Both the position numbers and the translations under genes were made by a program. 64,000 bases of DNA from an uncultured Roseateles sp. (GTDB lineage: Bacteria; Pseudomonadota; Gammaproteobacteria; Burkholderiales; Burkholderiaceae_C): NCBI RefSeq assembly GCF_963422335.1, contig NZ_OY729424.1, positions 4,836,001 to 4,900,000 of the forward strand, given 5' to 3'. Below are positions 1 to 9,795 of the stretch, one piece after another; within the stretch, counting starts at the first letter, position 1, and each line of letters begins with the position of its first letter. The notes beneath the pieces are model-generated. The model did no database searches. It was not told where the DNA came from and saw only the letters and a program-made list of their open reading frames with translations.

Positions 1-1637
1 TCGTACAGCAGCAGATGCTCGCGCGTGCGCACCAGCACAGCCGTGCCCTGGCCCACATCGATGGCCAGCACCTCGAAGCGGCCCGTCTCGATTTGCGGCA
101 ACACCGGCCACAGCAGGGGCAAGGCCAGCGGCAGGCCCAGCGCGCGCACGCGCCAGGGCAGCGGCAGCACCAGCAGCAAGCCGGCCAGCAGGCCGCTGGC
201 CTGGGCCCACAGCGGCGCCACCGGCACCGACCAGACGGCCATCGGCTGAGTTGCCAATCCTTGCAAGCCCAGATTCAGTGCCTGTACCAGCCAGGCGGCC
301 GCCTGCCACAGCAGGGGTAGCGCCGCGCCCAGCAGCGCCAGCGGGGTGATGAGCAGGGTGACCAGCGGTATAGCCAGCAAATTGGCTGCCATGCCGACCA
401 CCGAGACCTGCTGGAACAGCAGCAGGCTCAGCGGCGCCAGGCCCACGGTGGCCACCCATTGCGTGTGCCAGGTGCTGCGCAGGCTGTGCCGCAGCTGCAC
501 CGTCCATCCCTGGGCGGCCACCGCAACCGGCTGGTCCGGGCCGGTGGCCATCAACAGACCCACCGCGACGAAGGACAACCAGAAGCCCGCCTGGGTCAGT
601 GCCCAGGGGTCGATCACGCAGACCACCCAGGCAGCGGCCAGCAACAGCAGCGGCCAGGGCCACAGCCGCCCCTGCGAACGCAGCACCGCCAGGGTGGCCA
701 GCATCCAGACCGTGCGCTGCGCCGGCACGCCCCAGCCGGCGAACAAGGCATAGGCCAGCGCCGCCGCCACGCCGCCCCACAGGGCGGCCTGGGGCGCCGG
801 CAGCCACAGCATCAGGCCTGGCCCCAGCCGCCACAACCGTCCGATCAGCGCGCCGAAAAGCCAGGCAAACATGGTGATATGCAGGCCGCTGATGGCCATC
901 AGATGGGCAATGCCGGTCTGGCGGTACAGCGCCCAGTCCTCGCGCGTGATCGCCGCCTGATCGCCCAGCGACAGCGCCGCCAGCACGCCGGCGGCGCGGC
1001 CATCGGGCACATGCTGGTAGATGCTGTCCCGCAGTGACTGGCGCAGCCGGTCCACCGGATAGGCTGCCGCCACTTGCAGCGGCTGGGCGTTGGGCCGCAC
1101 CGTGCCGGTGGCTCGCAGGCCCTGCTCCAGCAGCCACAACTCGTAGTCGAAGCCATGGGGATTCATCAGGCCGTGCGGCCGGCGCAGCCGCACCGTCAGC
1201 CGCCATTGGTCGCCGACGCGCCAACGCGACGGCGCCGCCTCGCCGGGCCCGTAGGCCGCCAGCAGCAGGCGCGATGGCACCTGGGCACCCGGGGTCAGCA
1301 CCGCTTCGACCTCGAACTGGAAACGCCAGCCCGGGTCTCCGGCCATGCCCACCGCCGGCTGGGGCAAGGAGGCGACCAGGCCCAGCAGCGAGATATCGCG
1401 CCCTTCCCAGGTGCTGGGCAGCTGCTGGTTCATCGCCAGCTGGGCTCGCCAGGCGCCGTAGCCCACGCCCAGCAGCGCAAAGGCCAGCACCAGCACCGCG
1501 GGTTGGCGCCAACGCCATCCAAGGCCAAGCAGCGACAGTGCGGCAAGACACAGGCCGAACAGCGCCGCCGCACCTGGCAGTTCGGCCAGAAGCTGCACGC
1601 CGGCCATGCCCAGCAGGCTGGACAGACAAGAAGCCAT
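1..1637 (-). CDS. comEC: ComEC/Rec2 family DNA-uptake channel protein (3' end cut by window edge)
   Basis: Inner-membrane channel thought to carry single-stranded DNA into the cytoplasm during natural transformation. I translated this strand by hand from the ATG at 1637; the frame stays open to base 1, so the C-terminus lies outside the window. The N-terminal part has several hydrophobic segments, then a soluble stretch. The family signature around the conserved Ser-Gly-Leu-His-Ile is visible within GIAHLMAISGLHITMF. A long multi-helix competence domain follows, and the last visible residues (AIDVGQGTAVLV) begin the C-terminal metallo-beta-lactamase-like domain. About 545 residues are visible; family members run to roughly 750-850. 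It is divergent from ridA. Family assignment is strong; activity in transformation is inferred. Confidence 0.93.
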   Translation of the reverse strand, partial: MASCLSSLLGMAGVQLLAELPGAAALFGLCLAALSLLGLGWRWRQPAVLVLAFALLGVGYGAWRAQLAMNQQLPSTWEGRDISLLGLVASLPQPAVGMAGDPGWRFQFEVEAVLTPGAQVPSRLLLAAYGPGEAAPSRWRVGDQWRLTVRLRRPHGLMNPHGFDYELWLLEQGLRATGTVRPNAQPLQVAAAYPVDRLRQSLRDSIYQHVPDGRAAGVLAALSLGDQAAITREDWALYRQTGIAHLMAISGLHITMFAWLFGALIGRLWRLGPGLMLWLPAPQAALWGGVAAALAYALFAGWGVPAQRTVWMLATLAVLRSQGRLWPWPLLLLAAAWVVCVIDPWALTQAGFWLSFVAVGLLMATGPDQPVAVAAQGWTVQLRHSLRSTWHTQWVATVGLAPLSLLLFQQVSVVGMAANLLAIPLVTLLITPLALLGAALPLLWQAAAWLVQALNLGLQGLATQPMAVWSVPVAPLWAQASGLLAGLLLVLPLPWRVRALGLPLALPLLWPVLPQIETGRFEVLAIDVGQGTAVLVRTREHLLLY

Positions 1638-1726
1638 CAGAGCAGTCAGGCCGAGCTTCAAGCTTCTATGCCTCCCTGGCCAGCAGTGTAGGATTGCCGC
1701 CACTTCGACTCACCATGGCTTGCCCT

Positions 1727-2191
1727 ATGTCCAACGTTTACGACCGTCTCAAGTCCCTCGGCATCGAACTGCCGCCCGTCGCCGCACCGGCAGCCGCCTA
1801 TGTGCCTTTTGTGCAGACCGGCAATCTGGTCTTTCTGTCCGGCCATATTGCCAAGAAGGACGGCAAGCCCTGGGTGGGCCAGCTCGGCAAGAACGTGGAC
1901 ACCGCCACCGGCAAGCTGGCCGCACGCGCGGTCGCCATCGACCTGCTGGGCACGCTGCACGCGGCCATTGGCGATCTGAACCGCGTCACCCGCATCGTCA
2001 AGCTGATGAGCCTGGTCAACAGCACCGGCGACTTCACCGAACAGCATCTGGTCACCAACGGCTGCTCCGAGCTGCTGGCCGAAATCTTCGGCGACAAGGG
2101 CAGCCATGCCCGCGCGGCCTACGGCGTGGCCCAGGTACCGATGGGGGCCTGCGTCGAGATCGACATGATTGCAGAAGTGAGCGCAGCTTGA
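1727..2191 (+). CDS. RidA family (YjgF/YER057c) protein
   Basis: A 154-residue member of the Rid superfamily, small trimeric proteins that in the founding member hydrolyse reactive enamine/imine intermediates from PLP enzymes. The sequence begins MSNVYDRLKSLGIELPP and has the FLSGHIAKKDGKPW stretch and a C-terminal VPMGACVEIDMIAEV strand typical of the longer RidA-like subgroup. The subgroup's exact substrate is not known to me. I chose ATG 1727; an in-frame ATG at 1715 would add four residues, and neither has a good Shine-Dalgarno. The stop codon overlaps the probable TTG start of dsbB, so the two are likely co-transcribed. Confidence 0.88.
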   Translation: MSNVYDRLKSLGIELPPVAAPAAAYVPFVQTGNLVFLSGHIAKKDGKPWVGQLGKNVDTATGKLAARAVAIDLLGTLHAAIGDLNRVTRIVKLMSLVNSTGDFTEQHLVTNGCSELLAEIFGDKGSHARAAYGVAQVPMGACVEIDMIAEVSAA

Positions 2192-2682
2192 GCCTGGGTG
2201 ACCTTCTCAAGGGCCGGCGCCTGCTGGCGTTGATCTGCCTGGGCAGCCTGGCCGCCGTCGGGGCGGCCTTGGTGGCCCAGCATCTGTTCGATGTGAAGCC
2301 CTGCCCCTGGTGCGTGCTGCAGCGGTTGATCTTCTTGGCTGTTGCTGCGGTGGCCGGCATCGGGTGGCTCGCTGGCCGGATTCGCGCTGCGCAGGTCCTG
2401 GCATTTGGCTTGATCGCCGTGCTGGCACTGGGCGGCGTGGCCGCGGCCTACTACCAGCACGAGGTGGCGTCGCAGATGGCCTCTTGCGCGATGACCTTTG
2501 CCGACCGCGTGCTGACCGCGCTGTCGCTGGAGTCGGCCGTGCCGCCGCTGTTCATGGTCACAGCCTCGTGCAGCGAAGCTTCGCAATATCGTCTGCTGGG
2601 CCTGCCCTACGAGATCTGGAGCGGCCTGTTGTATGCGCTGACCCTGGTGCTGGCCGTGATGGCCCTGCGCAGCAAGCGCTGA
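2188..2682 (+). CDS. dsbB: Disulfide bond formation protein DsbB
   Basis: Inner-membrane quinone reductase that re-oxidises periplasmic DsbA. The 164-residue product has four hydrophobic helices, the first periplasmic redox pair in KPCPWC (about Cys39/Cys42) and the second pair at about Cys100 and Cys128 in the second periplasmic loop, exactly the DsbB arrangement. No ATG lies upstream of the conserved N-terminus in this frame. TTG 2188, overlapping the ridA stop, is the best start and is preceded by a GAAGTGAG-like ribosome site. Translational coupling to ridA is likely. Confidence 0.92.
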   Translation: MSLGDLLKGRRLLALICLGSLAAVGAALVAQHLFDVKPCPWCVLQRLIFLAVAAVAGIGWLAGRIRAAQVLAFGLIAVLALGGVAAAYYQHEVASQMASCAMTFADRVLTALSLESAVPPLFMVTASCSEASQYRLLGLPYEIWSGLLYALTLVLAVMALRSKR

Positions 2683-2703
2683 TCAAGCACGACGCACAAA
2701 CAA

Positions 2704-2736
2704 AAACGCCCTGCATTTGCATGCAGGGCGTTTCTT
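2704..2736. terminator. Bidirectional intrinsic terminator between dsbB and the tRNA operon
   Basis: A perfect 13-bp stem (AAACGCCCTGCAT at 2704-2716 with its complement at 2721-2733) closes a 4-nt loop. On the minus strand it is followed by TTTTTGTTTG, ending the tRNA operon. On the plus strand it is followed by TTTCTT, ending dsbB. Confidence 0.85.
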
Positions 2737-2757
2737 GTACCTGGCGGACCAGGAATT

Positions 2758-2833
2758 TGGAGCGGGTAACGAGGCTCGAACTCGTGACCTCGACCTTGGC
2801 AAGGTCGCGCTCTACCAACTGAGCTACACCCGC
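2758..2833 (-). tRNA. tRNA-Gly (GCC), copy 2
   Basis: The minus strand folds as a cloverleaf starting GCGGGTGTAGCTCAG, with anticodon loop CTTGCCAA (anticodon GCC), a TTCGAGCC T-arm and an encoded CCA. It is 76 nt including CCA and matches the copy at 2999-3074 over the whole tRNA. It is the last gene of a Gly-Cys-Gly operon. Confidence 0.96.
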
Positions 2834-2845
2834 TTATTCACTGCC

Positions 2846-2919
2846 TGGAGGCGCGACCCGGAGTCGAACCGGGCTAACCGGATTTGCAATCCGGGGCATA
2901 ACCGATTTGCTATCGCGCC
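2846..2919 (-). tRNA. tRNA-Cys (GCA)
   Basis: The minus strand starts GGCGCGATAGC and has anticodon stem-loop GGATTGCAAATCC (anticodon GCA), a GGTTCGACTCC T-arm and encoded CCA; 74 nt. It lies between the two identical tRNA-Gly genes with 12 nt to the downstream one, so it is processed from a common transcript. Confidence 0.96.
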
Positions 2920-2998
2920 AAGAATCTTTGGTGGGACTCTCTTCAAACTCCAGAAAACTCTTTCGTGCCTGCCAAAGCACAAATTTTCTGGCCACATC

Positions 2999-3074
2999 TG
3001 GAGCGGGTAACGAGGCTCGAACTCGTGACCTCGACCTTGGCAAGGTCGCGCTCTACCAACTGAGCTACACCCGC
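2999..3074 (-). tRNA. tRNA-Gly (GCC), copy 1
   Basis: Identical to the copy at 2758-2833: anticodon GCC, acceptor stem GCGGGTG/TACCCGC, encoded CCA. It is the first gene of the operon, about 60 nt downstream of a near-consensus sigma-70 promoter. Confidence 0.96.
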
Positions 3075-3132
3075 ATTTGCCTTACTTTTCGACTTCAACT
3101 CACATTGCTGTTTCGTTTCCGCCGAAGCTCGA

Positions 3133-3162
3133 ATTATATGCCGATTTCAACGTAGCACGCAA
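3133..3162 (-). promoter_or_regulatory. Sigma-70 promoter of the tRNA Gly-Cys-Gly operon
   Basis: On the minus strand a perfect -10 hexamer TATAAT (3133-3138) lies 18 bp after TTGCGT (3157-3162). It faces the tRNA genes and lies downstream of the lon stop codon, so the tRNAs need not depend on read-through from lon. Confidence 0.75.
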
Positions 3163-3194
3163 GCCCCTTGCGAGACTTGCGCGCATTTTTCGAG

Positions 3195-5636
<2,442 letters not shown>

Positions 5637-5659
5637 GAAAACCTCTCTTTCTCGAACCC

Positions 5660-5687
5660 ATCTGGGCCCGAGGGGTCAAATTGCAAG
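5660..5687 (-). promoter_or_regulatory. Possible sigma-32-like promoter upstream of lon
   Basis: Between clpX and lon the minus strand reads CTTGCAA (5681-5687), a 14-bp spacer, then CCCAGAT (5660-5666). This resembles the heat-shock consensus CTTGAAA / CCCCATNT with one mismatch in the first element and imperfect agreement in the second. The position fits lon, but the match is only moderate. Confidence 0.4.
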
Positions 5688-5726
5688 ACGCGTGGGTGGG
5701 CAGCGCGGGAGGTCTGGCCTCAGGCC

Positions 5727-6995
5727 TCAGGCACTGGCCTTGGCCTGCTCGCGGTAAACCAGCAGGGGCTTGGCGTCTTCATCGATGTTGTGCTCGTCCA
5801 GCACCACCTTGGCCACACCATCGAGGGCGGGCAATTCGAACATGGTGTCGATCAGCGAGTGCTCCATGATGGAGCGCAGGCCGCGCGCGCCGGTCTTGCG
5901 TGCCAGGGCCTTGCGGGCAATGGCCATCAGCGCCGACGGGCGGATTTCCAGCTCGACGCCGTCCATCGCAAACAGCTTCTGATACTGCTTGAGCAGGGCG
6001 TTCTTCGGCTCGGTCAGGATCTGCACCAGGGCGTCTTCGGTCAGCTCACCCAGGGTGGCGATCACCGGCAGGCGGCCGACCAGCTCGGGGATCAGGCCGA
6101 ACTTGATCAAGTCCTCGGGCTCGACCTCGCGGAAGACCTCGGACACGCGCTTCTCGGACTTGGTCTTGACGGTGGCACCAAAACCGATGCCCGACTTCTC
6201 GGATCGGTTCTGGATGACCTTTTCAAGGCCGTCGAAGGCACCGCCGCAGATGAACAGGATGTTGGTCGTGTCAATCTGCAGGAAGTCCTGGTTCGGGTGC
6301 TTGCGGCCGCCCTGGGGCGGCACCGAGGCCATCGTGCCCTCGACCAGCTTCAGCAGGGCCTGCTGCACGCCCTCGCCCGACACATCGCGGGTGATCGAGG
6401 GGTTGTCGGCCTTGCGCGAGATCTTGTCGATCTCGTCGATGTAGACGATGCCGCGCTGGGCACGCTCGACGTCGTAATTGCAGTTCTGCAGCAGCTTCTG
6501 GATGATGTTCTCGACGTCCTCGCCCACATAACCGGCTTCGGTCAGGGTGGTGGCGTCGGCAATCACGAAGGGCACGTTCAGCAGACGGGCCAGGGTCTGG
6601 GCCAGCAGGGTCTTGCCCGAGCCGGTGGGGCCGATCAGGAGGATGTTGCTCTTCGAGAGCTCCACTTCCTCCTTGTTGCTGGCCATGTGCTTGAGGCGCT
6701 TGTAGTGGTTGTACACCGCCACGGCAAGCGTGCGCTTGGCCGGGTCCTGGCCGATCACATAGCTGTCAAGGCTGTCCTTGATCTCGCTGGGCACCGGCAG
6801 GTCCGACTTGGCCGCACGCGCGGTTGCGCCATCGGCCGGCACTTCATCGCGAATGATGTCGATGCACAGGTCTATGCATTCGTCGCAGATGAACACCGAC
6901 GGTCCGGCTATGAGCTTCTTTACCTCGTGTTGGCTCTTTCCGCAGAAAGAGCAGTAGAGGACTTTTTCGCTGGAAGCGCCTTTTTTGTCGGCCAT
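5727..6995 (-). CDS. clpX: ATP-dependent Clp protease ATP-binding subunit ClpX
   Basis: AAA+ unfoldase that recognises tagged substrates and feeds them to ClpP. The 422-residue product has an N-terminal C4 zinc domain (Cys15, Cys18, Cys37, Cys40), Walker [13 protein letters not shown], Walker [10 protein letters not shown], the RKHPNQDF region, and the ClpP-docking loop SGIGFG. Length and order match the family. It lies 128 nt downstream of clpP, but a strong hairpin terminator stands between them, so it may also have its own promoter. Confidence 0.98.
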   Translation of the reverse strand: MADKKGASSEKVLYCSFCGKSQHEVKKLIAGPSVFICDECIDLCIDIIRDEVPADGATARAAKSDLPVPSEIKDSLDSYVIGQDPAKRTLAVAVYNHYKRLKHMASNKEEVELSKSNILLIGPTGSGKTLLAQTLARLLNVPFVIADATTLTEAGYVGEDVENIIQKLLQNCNYDVERAQRGIVYIDEIDKISRKADNPSITRDVSGEGVQQALLKLVEGTMASVPPQGGRKHPNQDFLQIDTTNILFICGGAFDGLEKVIQNRSEKSGIGFGATVKTKSEKRVSEVFREVEPEDLIKFGLIPELVGRLPVIATLGELTEDALVQILTEPKNALLKQYQKLFAMDGVELEIRPSALMAIARKALARKTGARGLRSIMEHSLIDTMFELPALDGVAKVVLDEHNIDEDAKPLLVYREQAKASA

Positions 6996-7038
6996 GAGAA
7001 TGAGTGTCTGTCAGGCGGTATGCCTGCTCAATGATAGT

Positions 7039-7077
7039 GCAAACAAACAGGAGGCCTTATTCGGAATAAGGCCTCCT
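7039..7077 (-). terminator. Intrinsic terminator between clpP and clpX
   Basis: A 14-bp perfect inverted repeat (AGGAGGCCTTATTC, 7049-7062 and 7064-7077) is followed on the minus strand by GTTTGTTTG. It should end or attenuate transcripts leaving clpP before clpX. Confidence 0.75.
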
Positions 7078-7123
7078 TCGAGCAGCAATTGGCACACCCG
7101 GGTAAGCCGGGGGGCCCGCAGGG

Positions 7124-7732
7124 TCAGGGACGCTTGGCGATGACCTGGTCCACCAGGCCGTAAACCTGGGCTTCCTCGGCGCTCATGTAGTTGTCGCGTT
7201 CGGTGTCCAGGGCGATCTTTTCGTAGCTCTGGCCGGTGCGCTCGGCCAGGATGCGATTCAGCTGTTCACGGGTCTTCAGGATCTCGCGGGCATGGATTTC
7301 GATGTCCGTGGCCTGGCCCTGGGCGCCGCCCGAGGGCTGGTGGATCATGATCTTCGAGTTCGGCAGCGCCAGGCGCTTGCCCTTGGCACCAGCGGCCAGC
7401 AGGAAGGCGCCCATGCTGGCGGCCATGCCCATGCACAGGGTCGAAACCTCGGGCTTGATGAAATTCATCGTGTCGAAGATGGACATGCCGGCGCTGACGC
7501 TGCCGCCCGGCGAGTTGATGTAGAAGAAGATGTCCTTGTCCGGGTTTTCGCTTTCCAGGAACAACATCTGAGCCACCACCAGATTGGCCGACTGGTCATT
7601 CACAGGGCCGACCAGGAAGATGATGCGTTCGCGCAGCAAACGGCTGTAGATGTCATAGGCACGCTCACCGCGACCCGACTGCTCGATGACGATGGGCACC
7701 ATGCCCAGGTTTTGTGTTTCCAGCGCGCTCAT
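7124..7732 (-). CDS. clpP: ATP-dependent Clp protease proteolytic subunit ClpP
   Basis: Tetradecameric serine peptidase that forms the degradation chamber for ClpX (and ClpA) substrates. The catalytic triad is present: Ser106 in GMAASMGAF, His131 in MIHQPSGG and Asp180 in DTERDNYM, with the family's 49-residue His-Asp spacing. I start it at ATG 7732 (202 residues), which has AAAGGA about 10 nt upstream; a 28-residue upstream extension in the same frame has no family similarity. The [19 protein letters not shown]-terminus is classic. Confidence 0.98.
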   Translation of the reverse strand: MSALETQNLGMVPIVIEQSGRGERAYDIYSRLLRERIIFLVGPVNDQSANLVVAQMLFLESENPDKDIFFYINSPGGSVSAGMSIFDTMNFIKPEVSTLCMGMAASMGAFLLAAGAKGKRLALPNSKIMIHQPSGGAQGQATDIEIHAREILKTREQLNRILAERTGQSYEKIALDTERDNYMSAEEAQVYGLVDQVIAKRP

Positions 7733-7800
7733 GGGTACGAATCCTTTGTGGAGATGCATGTGTTGTGGGGGCTGATTATGTGGCCACAAGAGCGGCCCTG

Positions 7801-7838
7801 AAAAAGACCAGGGCACCGGCCTTGCGGCACGGTGCCCT
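7801..7838 (-). terminator. Intrinsic terminator downstream of tig
   Basis: Stem AGGGCACCG (7810-7818) pairs with CGGTGCCCT (7830-7838) around an 11-nt loop. On the minus strand it is followed by GGTCTTTTTC. It separates tig from clpP. Confidence 0.75.
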
Positions 7839-7879
7839 GTCAGGCCACCACAACAGGTGTGGCGGCAGCTGTTACGGTA

Positions 7880-9199
7880 TCAGGCCGACATCAGTTCGTC
7901 GAAAGGCAGGGCCTTGTCGGTGACCTTGGCATGGGCCAGCACGAAGTCGGTGACATTGTTCTCGATCACCACGGCTTCGACCTCGGCCATGCGCTCGCGG
8001 TCGCTCAGATACCAGCGCACCACGTCGGCGGGACGCTCATAGCTCTGCGACATCTCTTCGATATGGGCTTGCAGTTGTTCGGGCTTGGCTTGCAGATTGT
8101 TGGCACGCACCAGCTCGGCCACGACCAGACCCAGGCGCACGCGCTTCTCGGCTTGCGGCTTGAAGATCTCTTCGGGGATGGGCGTCGTGTCGGCATCCTT
8201 GACGCCACGCTTCTTCAGGTCTTCGCGGGCATTGGCGACCAGGCGCTCGCCTTCGGTGGCGATCAGCGCATTGGGCACGTCCAGCTCGGCCACGCTGACC
8301 AGCGCATCCATCACCGCGGCCTTGTTGCGGCCCAGCACGCGGAACTTGACCTCGCGCTCCAGGTTCTTCTTGATGTCGGCGCGCAACGCTTCGACGGTGG
8401 CTTCCTTGATGCCCAGGCTCTTGGCGAACGCTTCGTTCACTTCGGGCAGGTGCTGGGCTTCGATCTTCTTCAGGGTGACCATGAAGTCGGCTTCCTTGCC
8501 GGCCACGTCCTTGCCGTGGTAATCCTCAGGGAAGGCCAGCGGGAAGGTCTTGGACTCGCCCGCCTTCATGCCGCGCACAGCCTTCTCGAACGCTTCCAGC
8601 ATCTGGCCTTCGCCGATCAGGAACTGGAAGGCCTCGGCCTTGCCACCCTGGAAGGTCTCGCCATCGATCTTGCCTTCGAAGTCGATCGTCGCGCGATCGC
8701 CGTCGGCGGCCACATCGGCGGCCGGGCGCTGGGCGAAGGTGCGGCGCTGCTTGCGCAGGATCTCGACGGTCTTGTCGATCGCTTCTTCGGTGACTTCGCT
8801 GGCAATGCGCTCGACTTCGGCGCCACTCAGGTCACCGAGCTTGACTTCGGGATAGACCTCGAAGGTTGCGTCGAAGTCCATCTGGCCTTCGGGCGACTGT
8901 TCCTTCTGGGCGATGCGGGGCATGCCGGCGACGCGCAGCTTGGCCTCGTTGGCGGCACTGGCGAAGGCTTCGCCGAGCTTGTCGTTCATGACTTCGTACT
9001 GGACGGAGTAGCCATAGCGCTGGGCAACCACGCTCATCGGCACCTTGCCGGGGCGGAAGCCGTCGGCCTTGACCGTGCGGGCCAGTTTCTTGAGGCGCTG
9101 TTCAACTTCGGAGTTGATATCAGCGGCCGCCAGCGTGAGCGTGATGCGGCGTTCGAGCTTTTCGAGGGTTTCGACGGTGACGGCCATGTTGTGACTCAT
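7880..9199 (-). CDS. tig: Trigger factor
   Basis: Ribosome-associated chaperone with peptidyl-prolyl isomerase activity that meets nascent chains at the exit tunnel. The 439-residue product has the ribosome-docking signature DGFRPGKVP near residue 45, a central FKBP-type PPIase domain (about 160-245, with [17 protein letters not shown]), and a helical C-terminal substrate-binding domain. Relatives usually start at [12 protein letters not shown], which is the in-frame ATG at 9187; neither start has a strong Shine-Dalgarno. It follows tRNA-Leu and opens the tig-clpP-clpX-lon block. Confidence 0.97.
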   Translation of the reverse strand: MSHNMAVTVETLEKLERRITLTLAAADINSEVEQRLKKLARTVKADGFRPGKVPMSVVAQRYGYSVQYEVMNDKLGEAFASAANEAKLRVAGMPRIAQKEQSPEGQMDFDATFEVYPEVKLGDLSGAEVERIASEVTEEAIDKTVEILRKQRRTFAQRPAADVAADGDRATIDFEGKIDGETFQGGKAEAFQFLIGEGQMLEAFEKAVRGMKAGESKTFPLAFPEDYHGKDVAGKEADFMVTLKKIEAQHLPEVNEAFAKSLGIKEATVEALRADIKKNLEREVKFRVLGRNKAAVMDALVSVAELDVPNALIATEGERLVANAREDLKKRGVKDADTTPIPEEIFKPQAEKRVRLGLVVAELVRANNLQAKPEQLQAHIEEMSQSYERPADVVRWYLSDRERMAEVEAVVIENNVTDFVLAHAKVTDKALPFDELMSA

Positions 9200-9213
9200 A
9201 GAACTGTGTTGTC

Positions 9214-9300
9214 TGGTGCGCGGGGCCGGACTCGAACCGGCACGCCGGTGAAGGCGTCAGGACCTAAACCTGGTGCGTCTACCAATTTCGCCACCCGCGC
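9214..9300 (-). tRNA. tRNA-Leu (TAG)
   Basis: The minus strand starts GCGCGGGTGGCGAAATTGG and has a class II variable arm. The anticodon loop TTTAGGT gives anticodon TAG, with a GGTTCGAGTCC T-arm and encoded CCA; 87 nt. The fifth anticodon-stem pair is a C-A mismatch. It lies 14 nt upstream of the tig start, probably transcribed with it. Confidence 0.95.
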
Positions 9301-9742
9301 TAGGTGTATGGGGCCCCGACCTTGTTACTTGCAAAGCCGGCACCCCGGGGCGATTCGGAAAACCCGCGATTGTAGCGGCTTGGCGACCCCGCTTCCGGAA
9401 AATCACCCCGTCCTGGGGCATGCCCCTAGGAAAAAGGTTGTTCGCCGAGGTGCGGGGAAGCCGGATACGCAGGAGGCTGGGTGGACCCACAGCTCCGTGC
9501 CCCCCGGGCGCTACGCGCCCTCCTCCTCTACCTACGCTGCGGGCCCACCCAGCCTCCCGCTTGTGCCCCATCGCTGCATGGCAACGCAGACCCTTGGCGG
9601 TTGCTGGACTAGGGGGTGGGCGTGCGCTGTTGCGCAGGTAGAGGAGGAGGCCGCAACGCGGCCGGGGGACACGGAGCAACAGCGTGCGCCCGCAGCCCGA
9701 GTCACACTGGCACCGGCTCACCACACATCGGCGATGAATCAG
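9301..9742. other. Gene-free stretch between tRNA-Leu and the RND operon
   Basis: I see no convincing gene here. Open frames crossing it are low-complexity and one runs through the tRNA on the opposite register. It contains a compound inverted repeat (9472-9688, listed separately). A weak -10-like TACAAT on the minus strand (9369-9374) could serve tRNA-Leu. Confidence 0.7.
9472..9688. repeat. Compound inverted repeat: two opposed copies of a 45-nt core in different outer stems
   Basis: A roughly 45-nt core (9493-9537, containing CTCCTCCTCTACCTACGC) recurs in reverse orientation at 9632-9676 (GCGCAGGTAGAGGAGGAG) with only scattered mismatches. Each core sits in its own outer stem: GGAGGCTGGGTGG (9472-9484) with its perfect complement at 9545-9557, and GCGCTGTTGC (9624-9633) with GCAACAGCG (9675-9683). 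Within each core a small hairpin is kept although its bases differ (GGGCGC tac GCGCCC versus GGCCGC aac GCGGCC). The pattern suggests two copies of a structured repetitive element. Confidence 0.7.
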
Positions 9743-9778
9743 GAAAAAGGGGCTGGCGCCTCGCGACGCCAGCCCCTG
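9743..9778 (-). terminator. Intrinsic terminator of the RND efflux operon
   Basis: Stem GGGGCTGGCG (9749-9758) pairs with CGCCAGCCCC (9767-9776) around an 8-nt loop. On the minus strand a TTTTT run follows. It lies about 20 nt after the permease stop. Confidence 0.85.
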
Positions 9779-9795
9779 ATTTGCGCCCGCCGGGT

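Noticed and set aside
7733..7800. Heat-shock promoter candidate upstream of clpP (CTTGTGG with CCCCCAC)
   Set aside because: The second element does not match CCCATNT well enough to support a call.
9257..9724. A 155-codon frame on the minus strand
   Set aside because: It runs through the tRNA-Leu gene and the compound inverted repeat; composition is Arg/Gly/Pro-rich without any family features.
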